The translations under genes were made by a program, and so were the position numbers. The notes under the pieces were generated by a model that saw only the letters and a list, made by a program, of their open reading frames with translations, did no database searches and was not told where the DNA came from. A stretch of 64,000 nt of DNA from Coffea arabica (taxonomy: Eukaryota; Streptophyta; Magnoliopsida; Gentianales; Rubiaceae). Location of the stretch: positions 14,216,001-14,280,000 of the forward strand of contig NC_092312.1 in the NCBI RefSeq assembly GCF_036785885.1, in the 5' to 3' direction. Position 1 is the stretch's first letter, and each line of letters starts with the position of its first letter. Below are positions 1-10,844 of the stretch, in pieces.

Positions 1-1690
1 GTAGGATCTAACAGAATGTCAATCTCATTCCTAGTTATAAATGTGGATAGAATATTGCCCAGAAATCTTATGTTATCAAGCAACTAAAGCATTGGAAGAG
101 GTGCCCCAAGTATAATTATTTTGCTCCTCTTACTTCATCATGGCTGCAAATAACCAATTCTTACTCCTCACACATTACGCTTTCTTTCATGTAAATGCCA
201 AAAATTATAAATAGACAACTTTTTTTTTCCCACCTAATATTGCTAAAATGAAAATCTTGACTATTTTCTGGATCTCTTGGAACATAGTTGGAGAAATCAC
301 ACGTTCTCTAGAGTAAGCTTACAAAAAACTCTTTGCTTTCATGTAGCATAAGTGGCAAGGAGAATTGCCGCTATTTTCATCAGTCATCGTGGTCCTCCTT
401 TTTTTCGAGGACCTCAAGAGAATTAGCTTGTTAGTCTTCTCTATGTATATATATAACAGTAACCGTTAGGTTGCATTTCTTATGTGTATAATAGCAGTAT
501 GCTTGCATTTTTTCTTATTATTGTGATCATTTAATATTTCAGTCTTTATAGCTCACATTCTTTCAACTTCCACCTTTTGCACTTTGTGCACTGTTTGAGT
601 GGCTCGATTAATACTTTACCCGCACATTATTTTGATATTTTTAAGAACAATAAAAGGATTATTGCTAGAGATGTAATATGAGAGAAATTGCAGTTCAGGT
701 GCAAGTCGTTTAGACTTTTCTAGTCAATGAAGAAGACCTTGAAGTGGATCATTGGTGGCATTGCTATAAAAATAAATAATGGAGCTGTTAGTTAGACTGT
801 TTTAAATTCGTCTCGCTAATTATTTCCTTTTGTCCAACATACTCTGTACTAAAGCCTCTGATACGGCTAACTTAAAGAGCTTTTGATGCAATTTTGGTTG
901 TAGGAAATCTGATTTTAGGCCCCTAAATTACTTTCGTTGATGTCAAGGTGCATGTGTCATTAATGTGGGAAGGACGAGAAAAAAGGGATCTGGGTTAAAC
1001 AGGAAACATGAAAGAAGATGCTGGTGGGAGATAATATTAATGGGGACCTTCCTTGAATCCTTTTATCCAGACTGCATTAACCACAGCAATATGTTGGTAA
1101 GATACTGCAGTAACATCAGTTTTTAGCAAAAGGGAAAATGGAGGCCATGCCAATATGGATATTCACTTTAGTCATCTACGTTGTTCCAAAAAATCTGTAA
1201 TGATGAAGGTGGACTTTTAAACTACACTTTAAAAATGGATACGTGAAACTGCATGTTAGAGTTTGATTACTGGAGAGGCAAGATAAACTTGTTGATTACT
1301 TATTTGATGTGCTACTTTTTCGATATTCACATATATAAACAGTTAATTTTCACAATATATTTTTCTTTGATCAGGCTGCGACAAAAAGTTTTTTTTTCTT
1401 GGTTATGTCATTTAATAGCATATGAACAGAAAGCAAGTTCAGTCAGTTTCCACACAAAATTTCAGGTAGCGAATACTTGAATCCAGACATTCTTCTAGAC
1501 ATAAATGTCCTAAAATCTCTGCTCGCTACGAAAGCTGTGTAACATTTGTGTTATCTAGCGAGAGTTCATATTCTTTTGGTCTGGGCAATCTTGCTGATCT
1601 TTTCCGAAGACAGGGATGCTAAGAATCCGGTATGTATTAGACAGAGCTGCAAGAACCAGTTGGATTGGAGTACTTGAGCATATCTAAAGG
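1..1690. other. 3' flank of the phosphate transporter, no gene seen
   Basis: AT-rich DNA downstream of the minus-strand transporter stop codon. I found no exon-like frame, RNA gene or clear transposon end on either strand. The leftmost few hundred bases next to 1691 presumably hold the transporter 3' UTR. The open frame at 1253-1480 has no recognisable domain and looks random. Confidence 0.5.
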
Positions 1691-4600
1691 TCAGGGCACC
1701 ACGTATGCTGGAGAGTGTATTGAAGCAGAGTAGATGCCATAAGCCACAGTAGAGCAGAATATGATTGTAGCAATCCACCCACCGAGGAATTTCAGCAGGA
1801 GCTTCCAGTTCACATTCTGCAACAATCCAACCAATGATTTGTGAATTCAAAAATAACTGATTTACAGTCAGTCCAATCAATGAAGGTTGCCATTGATTTA
1901 CAGTCAGTCCAATGATTTAGAACTTCAGCATCATTACTGAATTGTTGTGCCATTTTCTGCCTGAATGTGGTCCATTTATGAGATTGAGTGCACAATAAGC
2001 ATTATTGGCATTGATACTTTCAAGATGGTACTTATTGCCTAGTTCTGAAATACTTAATCTTGACTCTTGAGGACTGAGGAGGCTGTTAAGTTTTGGCAGT
2101 ATTTGGATATTGTATTAACCTTACCCGTGGTTCATCAGCAAGCCCAACTCCTACTAAAGCTCCAACAAAAGCATGCAAACTTGACACTGGAAGCTTCACT
2201 CTGGAAACAATGATGATTGTTGCCACAGTAGACAACTGTGAGGCCAGTCCCCTTGAATTACTAACGTATGTCAGCCTGCTGCTAAGGCATTGTGTAAGAC
2301 GCCAGCCACAAAGAAGGAATCCGGTAGATGCACCAAGTCCTCCAATTGCTCTAATCCACCATTGAACTCCTAAAGAACCCTATCAGTGTCATCATCACTA
2401 GATTATAAGTATCTCTACTAAATCCTGATGAAGTGTCCTCCAAAGTTGATCATTAGTTGCATCAGTGGAGAAGGTTCAAATCTTAGCAGCCATGGTGTGC
2501 AGTATCATAACAATCTTAAGGCAACAATAGTTCTGTGATCAATTATGATAATAGATGCTGGTTCTTGTCTATTAAAAGTGGAAAAGAAAATGTGTGGATG
2601 TTGCTATCCTTCAGTTCTTGATTCTGAGAAGACAAGTACAAGACGCAGAAGATTTAAAAGCTTACCACATCTTCTCCATTTCCCAAATACTTTGTTCTGT
2701 GCTTAAAAACATCAAGAATGGCACTGAATGGGCTCATTAGAGGAGCAATCTCGTTTGCAGATTGGATAAGCCTGCAGTTAGTACAAAATCTTATATAACT
2801 CCGACATTTTAATCGTTCTGTTTTTACTGAACGCAAAGGACTATATGAGAATTAAAGAATTAGTGGTAGAGAGAACAAAGACTAAGCAAAACCCACGCAA
2901 ATATGCATGATGATAGAAGCAGTGGAAACCAAAGAAGTCTTCCATATCATCAAAATTTTCTACTATAGCATGGCGTATTAGAGTAGGTCTGTCGTACTGT
3001 ATGACCTGCTCCAGAAACATAAACACAATATTATACCTAGAAATTTAGAGCAAACTTGTATAACTAGCAGTTGCAAGATTCTAGTAAGATCTTTAGTGAC
3101 AAATATAAATTGGCAAATACTTGGGTAATCACTGCAACGTTGCCAAGAAAAAGTTCACAATTTTGGAAAAGTTCCTTGGAAATCTAATCATTAGCCTAGT
3201 ATTACACTTCTTCAGTTAGTATTTGCTACTGTGTCAGTTTGACATTGCTCAAGAAATAACTGAAAAATGTAACATCAGAAGTCAGGATACTTAAAGGAAA
3301 AAGGATAGATTTAACAGAATGTCTAATAGCATCGAAGACAGTCTCTCTCTCAATGCTATCGAAGTTTCTTGGTTTAACCAACTGATTAGGTGTCAACTCA
3401 AGCAGTTGTCTTAATGGTGTTGATCCCAGCTGAGAATTTGATTGAGCATGTTCACTACCTGCTGCATTTTCAGGTGAAGCCCAGCTCTTTTCCTCCTCTT
3501 CATAGACTGTATCAAGAACTCTCATCTGCATGAAATCTCTCAGCATTTCTTCAACTTTAGCATCAGAGGCTTCATCTTGGTTTTCTAAGCCTTCTTGCTC
3601 CATTGATTTTGTTCTCTTCATCGTCTTGAATCGCGGAACAGAAGCCATTCTTGTTCTAGCAAAAGGAACCACCACAAACTACCATTGCCAAACATTTGCA
3701 ATACAAAATAAGTAAGAACAAAGTAATTAAAAGCTTAGTATATAATGAACATTTGAATCCAAATCAAGTACAGAGTTTATGCTTACCGAAGATGAAACTG
3801 CTCCAATCAAGGTAGACAATGTGACAGCAATGACGATAGTCCACATGTTGACCATCATAAGATTTGGTAGAATCTGCCAATTCAAAGTGACAATAAGCAT
3901 GTTTTGGAGTCCACTGAAAATGAAAATAATTAATGGCAATTTGCCAAACCTTATTCCTTTTGTCTTTAAAGATGAAACTGAAAGGAAATGCGGTATAATT
4001 TACAAGTCCTCTTTTGGAAGGAATGTTAAATGAATTTTAAGAGCTTGCCCAAATTAAATTCATTTAAGAAAAAGAAAAAGTTGAATAACATACTACCTGA
4101 AATAAAGACAAGGCAGAGCAAAACTAGAGTACCTGATACATGATAAAAAAGCAAAGCAGTCCAGCGGCCATTCCATAGTAAATAGGGAGGAAAATCAGGA
4201 TCCTTTTCTCTGAATTTTCATGAGATAGAAGAGCAACCTTCAGGATCTTAAAGAATAAAAATGCAGCAGCACAAGCTACTATAGGAGCCACAGTCCATTC
4301 GAGGAAAATCCAGAGAAGACCACCACCATTGAACTTATGATATCCATTCTGAGACATCAAGAATCAACAGCAAAAGCAGCAGTTTAAAAAAAAAAAAAAA
4401 AAAAAGAAACTAATATACTTGACGGCCTTGTCAAGACACTCATTTAGAGTTAAAACTTCAGATCATGTTTAAAACAAGGAAGTAAATAAGCTAGGGTATA
4501 ATATACAATTTACAGAAGAAAGAAAATTACAAAAATCTCTTGATTTGAAACCTATGTAATAATAAAACTCAAAAAGGAAGAGTTTGCAGTTGAATTTGTT

Positions 4601-5514
4601 TTGTCATAATTTATATTGTGAACCTTGTTCCAGAAAGGTATGAAGCCAAAACCTTCACTGACAAGCATCGTCCCTAGAAGGGCACCTTGTGTTGACTGCT
4701 GAGATGACACTGGTAGCTCGAAATAAGTTGCAATTGCCAGCCATAGCGCTGTCACCAGTGTCCAAATGAATCAGAATCCATGTGAAAAATGTAATAAAAA
4801 ATTGAGCATTGAGAATTACTTGCTGTGATGAGAACAACTACCATACTCCACATTAAGAATCCTTGAATTGGTTGATTCTCTCTAGGGAACTGCTGTAAGC
4901 ATAAATTCTCATAAGCCACTTCACAAAAGTGGGAATCTATCATATGATTCAGATCAGATAACTATTCTACATGGACCGCTGCCTTAATTTGTTATATAAA
5001 AGAGTAAAGACAAAAACACTACCAGAGCTAACAAGGACTATTTTCTTTTGTTGCATAAGATCAATTTATGTCGACAGAGGGATTAGTTTGTTCCCTTACA
5101 TCAGAGAAAAGTGTACTAATAGAACCACTGCTTGCCAAGGCTGTTCCGGGAATGTAGACCATAAATGCCAGTATTGCTGCCTTCAGAAATGTCAGAGACC
5201 CTGACCCTACCGGCAACGAGAACTGCCATGATGTTTAAGATCACCATGAAAGATGAAAAGAGAGATGGATTAAAGTTCAAAGAAAACAAAAAGTAATTAG
5301 TCCTTGAGAATGCAACTGATGGTGTTCAATTTGTAGCACTGATTATCATGCTCACAACACATACTGAAGTTGGAACGTTGTTTTCACCAGCGGAAAATGC
5401 CAGTGAGATTGCAGCTATGACACCAAATATAAGTATCCACTGATATGTCTCCTTCCAATTTCCTACAACTCCAGCAGCCACATCCACAGTAACCATTTTC
5501 CTGTTATTTGACAT
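1691..5514 (-). CDS. PiT/PHO4-family phosphate transporter, 11 exons, one frame slip
   Basis: Membrane phosphate carrier related to PHO-4 and animal PiT (SLC20), probably cation-coupled. I read exons at 5365-5514, 5100-5222, 4820-4889, 4624-4748, 4133-4348, 3787-3873, about 3274-3678, about 2897-3005, 2666-2771, 2125-2379 and 1691-1816, about 590 codons. The first PiT signature half reads FSAGENNVPTS then F. The twin substrate-site motifs are LPVSSQQSTQGALLG (exon 4) and LPVSSLHAFVGALVGVGLAD (exon 10). A long hydrophilic loop lies in exon 7, as expected for PiT proteins, and the C-terminus is a membrane segment ending SPAYVVP. Phases agree at every other junction, but exon 8 switches frame near 2925: codons for the DDMEDFFGF part and for the following PLLLSSCIFA part are one base out of step. 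This is either a null mutation or a base error. The start ATG lies 77 bp from a 10-kb transposon, so the native promoter is displaced. Family is sure; function of this copy is doubtful. Confidence 0.82.
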
Positions 5515-5582
5515 TCTTATTATTGAAGGCCTCGAGTAATCTTTAGCTCATTGAAGAGATCTCAAAGTAAAAACTATAATGA

Positions 5583-5591
5583 AATGAGGAA
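5583..5591. repeat. Left 9-bp target-site duplication of the MULE
   Basis: AATGAGGAA here recurs exactly at 15796-15804. The match can be stretched to AATGAGGAAAG because the next two bases agree, so the element edge is uncertain by two bases. Nine bases is the usual Mutator-superfamily duplication. Confidence 0.85.
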
Positions 5592-5740
5592 AGGGTGAAT
5601 TCTTACTTTGTGATGGAAAAAAAAAATGATTCTACAACGAGGGCGTTTTTTGAATGAGTTTCTGTAATTGGGGTGTTCGCATTCTGAGAATGCGAGCTCA
5701 GTGAGCAGAATGCAAGCTCAGTGAGGAGCTCACCGCCAAG
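5592..5740 (+). repeat. Left terminal inverted repeat of the MULE
   Basis: It matches the reverse complement of about 15600-15795. Conserved landmarks in order are CTTTGTGATG, TTCTACAA, GGGGTGTTCGCATTC against GGGGGTCTTCGCATTC, then AATGCGAGCT with short AGCTCA repeats. The segment 5691-5740 contains several copies of AATGC(G/A)AGCTCA, candidate transposase-binding words. Transcription of the transporter probably once started across this point. Confidence 0.85.
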
Positions 5741-6190
5741 ACTCCATTTCGAAAAAAAAAAGGCAAAAGTGCACAGACGAAGCAGCAGTGCCTTTTATAG
5801 CTGTCGAACAGAAAAACAAATAATACGAAATTGTACGTAAAAGCACAACAAAGAAAACAGAGGTGGTCGAAGCATCCAAAGACCGGAGCTGAGCGGATCT
5901 TCCAAAGACTGGTTCCGCGCGTGCCGCTTGCCAAAAAATTTTCTGCATTGCCGTCCCAACTCTCCAACAGCATAAAGGTTAGGCTTTTTCACTTGCAATG
6001 CCTCACTAATAGCATTTTAAGTTTAATTAATACTTGAATACCTGAATCCAAGACAAGTTCAGATTTGTGGTGAAATTTGGGTTTAAATTTGACGTGGGTT
6101 GTTCTTATTTTTGCATTTTTTGTGGATGGATTTGAGGATATACGTTATATTTTGCGAATTCGTACAATGTTTGCACTCTCCAATGTTGGA

Positions 6191-6408
6191 GCAGTTTATT
6201 TGCCGTTTCTGCAATTAGTGCAGAAAAAGCATGATCCGAGCTCGGATAAGACTCAACACAGACGGATCCGAGCTCGGATGTTTTCGATACGAGCTCGGAT
6301 CCATAGTTATTCACCCGGATCCGAGGGCTCGTCTGATCATCCTTTGACACAAATCCGAACCCTGTTGGATCCGAAGGATGCCATAAATTATCCGAGCTCG
6401 GATCTCTG
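6191..6408 (+). repeat. Palindrome block P1
   Basis: First of three blocks containing repeated GATCCGAGCTCGGATC or near copies: 6233-6247, 6265-6279, about 6288-6302 and 6391-6404. It also holds the shared word GAGGGCTCGTCTG (6323-6335) and begins with a conserved lead CAATTAGTGCAG. Blocks P2 (12301) and P3 (14187) have the same order and orientation. See the findings. Confidence 0.85.
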
Positions 6409-6464
6409 CATTTCATAATACAATGCGAGGTGTGATTTTTTTTTTTAATTTTTTTTTGGGATGC

Positions 6465-6605
6465 CGTAGTTCGAGTTATTGAGAGCTCCGTGAGTTCAGT
6501 TTTGGTGAATGCGAAAACCCTTTGTACGTAGTCCCATTTGTACATAGTCCCATGCTCAAAATGCCCCATTTGTAGAATTCTTTTAAAATTCATCATAATT
6601 TTTTT
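6465..6605 (-). repeat. Internal TIR-like copy inside the MULE
   Basis: This segment resembles the right terminal repeat in the same orientation. It has GTGAATGCGAAAACCC, a spacer, TTTGTAGAATTC, an A/T run and AAATTCATCA, as at 15690-15777. It is inverted relative to the left TIR only 0.9 kb away, so 5592-6605 looks like a small element of its own. I could not find a target duplication around the inner copy. Confidence 0.65.
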
Positions 6606-7517
6606 TTTAAATCTACTGCACAACTATTAGTTTTGGTCGAAACACTATGTACATTGGACAATGTATGTTTTGCAATTGGAGCTTAGAAATTTGGTATGTA
6701 GTTTATAGATTGGAGCTTTTGCATTTCATGGATATTTGGATTGTGAGCCCCTTTATAGGGGAGACTATGTCGATATTTTTGTAGATATTTCTTTGTGAGG
6801 GCAACTGACTATTTGGTAATTTATTTTATATTACAACTACCATTCCTTATGCATAAGGCTTAATTCGGATTTGATACAAGCCATTAGCTAATTTATGTTA
6901 TATTACAACTATGGATATTTTCGGTCACTTTGAGGAGACGATGGTTTGTTTAATTTTGTGAGCCGTAGAAAAAGGCGGTAGAACATGAAATACCAATATA
7001 TTTTAAGGCGAATTGATGGATTGAAAATCACTGACCAACCTTGTAATGTTTTTTGTAATTGGCAAAATCTATTATGCTAAAAAAGTGGCAAAATAAGTTA
7101 CAGGGAAAAACATTAATTTTGTAAGATTCATTGGTATAATATCACATCATTGTCAATGTGGATCTTGTTATGCGGTGTGAATGTGGAGCCCAAATATATA
7201 TAACTTCCGGTACATTTCTTACGCTTGTACATTTCTTACCCTGTTTGGATTTGCAGATAGAGAGTTGTAGTCTATTTTTAAGGGAGGCTCTGTCCAATTT
7301 TTCCAAAAACTTCGTTCGGAGTTTTAGGCGATTCGTATCGTCATTTATAGTATATTTCATACATGTTTTCAATTTTTTCATCTTCCTTCTTCTCATCTAA
7401 ATTAGTCTAATTAATTGTTCCAATTTCGACCTAGAGTCCACCCTCTTTCATTTGTTTGGACCCTTGGACTATTAATTTAAATTTATTGTCCTAAAAATAG
7501 GGATACATTTCACAGAC

Positions 7518-10201
7518 ATGTCTGTAGAAAGACCTCTGCGGGTAAACCTATACTGGGGAGGACAAATACATTACGAGGGTGACTTTGTTTGTTATTTGCC
7601 TCGTACTTCCAACCGGACATTCATATTGAGGCATAGAATTGGATACGGGGAGTTGGTTGACAGGATTTACCACTATATTGGGGTCGATAAAGGGGTGTTC
7701 AAGCTGAAATTGTTTCTTCGTCAACCGTTGGAGAGTTCCAAATATACTGTTTCCGCAGTGGTGGATGATGAAACTCTTGATGTAATGTACGATCTTTGGA
7801 TCGAAAGAGTTTCATACATGGCGGAGATTTATATCGAGAAGGAAAAAATCGTCCAAATGCCTGTAGTTAATAGCGTATTCACTGGACCAATATGTAATGT
7901 TGGTCCAATGATGTCGCTTGTACATGCATTCATGGATCCAACAAAGTTTAACTTTGGTTCTAGTTCAGTCGTTCAAGAGACTTCATCGGCATGTCACTAT
8001 ATGCATGATGATCGATCTATGTATTCATTAGAACCAGACTCACACCCTGGTCAAGGTTGTCGCAGTTCGGCTGAAGATGATCTATATGCTAGTATACATG
8101 ATAGACTCCGTGCCTCTGAAGAAGATAATCCGGAAGACGATGACCGGGAAGTTGATGCGGAAGAGGTTGAAGAGTCGGAGTCGGAAGATGTGTCTGGTAG
8201 TGATTCGGATGAAGAGCATGAAGGTGGGGATTTAAGAGTAAACCTCGATATGTTCCAAGAGGACAGACGCAATAGCCCAGCTGGCAGCTCTGCATATGTG
8301 CCAAGAGGAATGGCCTTTTTCTCCGATCTTGGGAGTATAGATGATGATGATATAGAAGAGGAGGGTGGATTGGAGCGTATTGTAACATTCTGTGAGGAGA
8401 ATAATAATATACGTTTCCATATGAGATTTGAGAGTAAGCAGCAGCTCAGCCGAGCAGTTAGGATGTGGTCCATCAATCACAATAGGTAGTTCAGAGTTAT
8501 TGAGAGTAAGAGTAACACGTGGTTTGGTAAATGCAAATCATCAATTGAAAGAACTCCTTCCACTTCAACTTCCCCATCGTATCCACCATGCGACTGGTGT
8601 GTTAGAGCCGTAAAGAAAAAGACCCATGAAATGTGGCAAATTACAAAATGGGTCAATGACCATAACTGCTTGGGCGATATGATTAGAAATAACAATACAA
8701 GCCTCACAGCTTCCGTTATTTCAAGGCACATCCTCCGTCGGGTTGAAGATGACCCTGGATTAAAGGTCAAGAACATACTAAGTGACGTTAAAGAAAACTT
8801 GAAGGTTGATGTGTCTTACAAAAAAGCCGGGTATGCCAGACGTAAAGCAATTGAGCTTGTGTTTGGATCTTGGGAGGCGAATTTTTCCGAACTACCACAG
8901 TATCTTGATGCCCTGGTACAATCCAATCCAGGCACCGTGGTAGAGTGGTCACATCATTCGGATAGTTCGGATCGAGTTAAGACCTTTAAATATGTATTCT
9001 GGGCGTTTGGGCCAGCTATTGAAGCATTCCACATGTGCAGGCCAGTTATATGCGTTGATGGCACTCATTTGCGTGGCGAATACAAGGGCAAACTCCTTGT
9101 TGCAGTCACTCAAGATGCGAACAACCACGTTCTACCAATTGCTTATGCCATAGTGAATGAGGAGACGATTTCCAGTTGGTCGTGGTTCATGGAACAATTG
9201 AGATATAATGTGGCGCTTGATCGACATCCTATCTGTGTCATTTCTGATCGCCACAATGGTATCATCTATACCATGACACACTTTGACTATTGGGAGGAAC
9301 CTTTAGCGTACCATAGATTTTGCCTGCGACATGTTAGGAGCAATTTGATGACACACTTCAAAGGTTTACACCTTCGCAAGTTGTGTTGGGCAATGGGAAG
9401 GGCAAGACAATTACGCAAGTGGCGAATGTTCAGGAGAGAACTGCGAAGCATGTTTCCGGATGCTTGAAATTATCTGTCAGCCATTAGTCCAGAAAAGTAG
9501 TGCCTAATACACGACGATGGCCGTCGTTGGGGTATTCTAACTACCAACATATCCGAAAGCTATAATAATGTCTTGCGGGGGGCGCGTCATTTGCCAATTC
9601 GTGCATGCATTGATATGACTTTTCATCGGACAGTTGAATTATTTAAGAGGAGAAGGGAAGAAGTTTCACATTGTCGCAATCCTTTTCTCCCAAAGATATG
9701 GCGGCGTTTTACAGTTGGTGAGCGGAAGGCAGGCGCCCACAGAGTCGTTGAGTTCGATGGCCCATCGGGCGTATACAAGGTAATCACTGGGCGGCGTGTC
9801 GATGGTAAAGGAGGCAATACGCAAATCATCAGGTTTTTTGATAAGACATGCTCCTGTGGAAAGTGGCAGATATACAGGCGTCCTTGTTCACACGCTTTGG
9901 CGGTGTGCAGGAATAGATGTGACAATCCGGGATTGCTTTTTGACCAGCATTTTACCAAGATAAGGTGGGCCGTCCAGTATTCAGGGAAGTTTTTCCCACT
10001 GCCGCATCAAGATACTTGGCAACAGCCTGGGTGGGACCTGCAGGCAGACCGAGCAAATTTGTGAAACGTTGGGCAGGGCGAGTTCGAGCTAGACGAATTC
10101 GGAATGAGATGGATGAAAGGGATGCAGACGAACCAAGAAGATGTCGAAATTGTCATCAGACGGGTCACAATAGTCGAAATTGTCCGAATTATAGGTCTTG
10201 A
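7518..10201 (+). pseudogene. MuDR-type MULE transposase, 3 stops and 1 frameshift
   Basis: Would encode the transposase that cuts and inserts the element. One frame runs from ATG 7518 to 10064 with only three stops: TAG 8487-8489, TGA 9465-9467 and TAG about 9498. After about 10047 the frame slips by one base, and the protein continues to 10201. Domains in order: an N-terminal region typical of MULE proteins (to about residue 110); an acidic Asp/Glu/Ser linker (about 190-240); a MuDR DNA-binding region around the first stop, with WQITKWVNDHNC after it; the MULE DDE core with VDGTHLRGEYKGK, VISDRHNGI and CLRHVRSN; a SWIM zinc finger CSCGKWQIYRRPCSHA; and a C-terminal CCHC knuckle CRNCHQTGHNSRNC. 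The motifs are intact. The stops replace a Gln/Glu-like position and two expected Trp codons, consistent with C-to-T decay. Confidence 0.93.
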
Positions 10202-10844
10202 TTTGATCGACTCCCTAGAGATTGTGGACTAATGTTAGTGCATTTCTTTTTGCTCGTGGGGTTCCAGTTACTTCATTTGTGTAATTTTCTGGATTTATTT
10301 TAAATAATTACATTAGTGACTTTCATTGTTCATTAGTTAGAATTGTTGCTTCGTTTTGTACTTTGATATGTATTGAAATAACTAGTTTACACGTGCAGCC
10401 TAACAGTTTTATTCATTGCTCGCTAAATCCCCTATCCATTGATTTGTAACTTATCTGTTAAAAGAATGCTTGGAAGGTGTGTTATATATGTAAGCACTCT
10501 TGCATGTACAGGATATGAAATTTTTGTATATATTTTGGCAGGGAGTGATGGCCGCTTTATAGGGGAGATTCTCTCAAATTTTTATATTAATTGGTAAAAT
10601 ATAAATACGCCTTACATTGATCCACGCTATGAATACATAGAGGGATAACAAATGTTATTAAAAAAAATGTAAATACAAGGTAAGGAGTTTTATTGTTATT
10701 GTATAACGGATATATGGTCAAAACTTGCTAAAATTTGACATCCCTACCTTTTTTGATCAAAAAAAAGTGGATACAGTATACTTTTTGGATATTACTTATT
10801 CATTGTTCTTGCAATTTAATCGTTGCAGATATTTGTCTGGGATT

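Noticed and set aside
6105-6623. 172-codon minus-strand frame over palindrome block P1
   Set aside because: A palindromic repeat reads open on both strands by composition; no domain, and P2 and P3 do not preserve the frame.
8051-8476. 141-codon minus-strand frame rich in Ser
   Set aside because: Shadow of the acidic Asp/Glu linker of the transposase on the plus strand.
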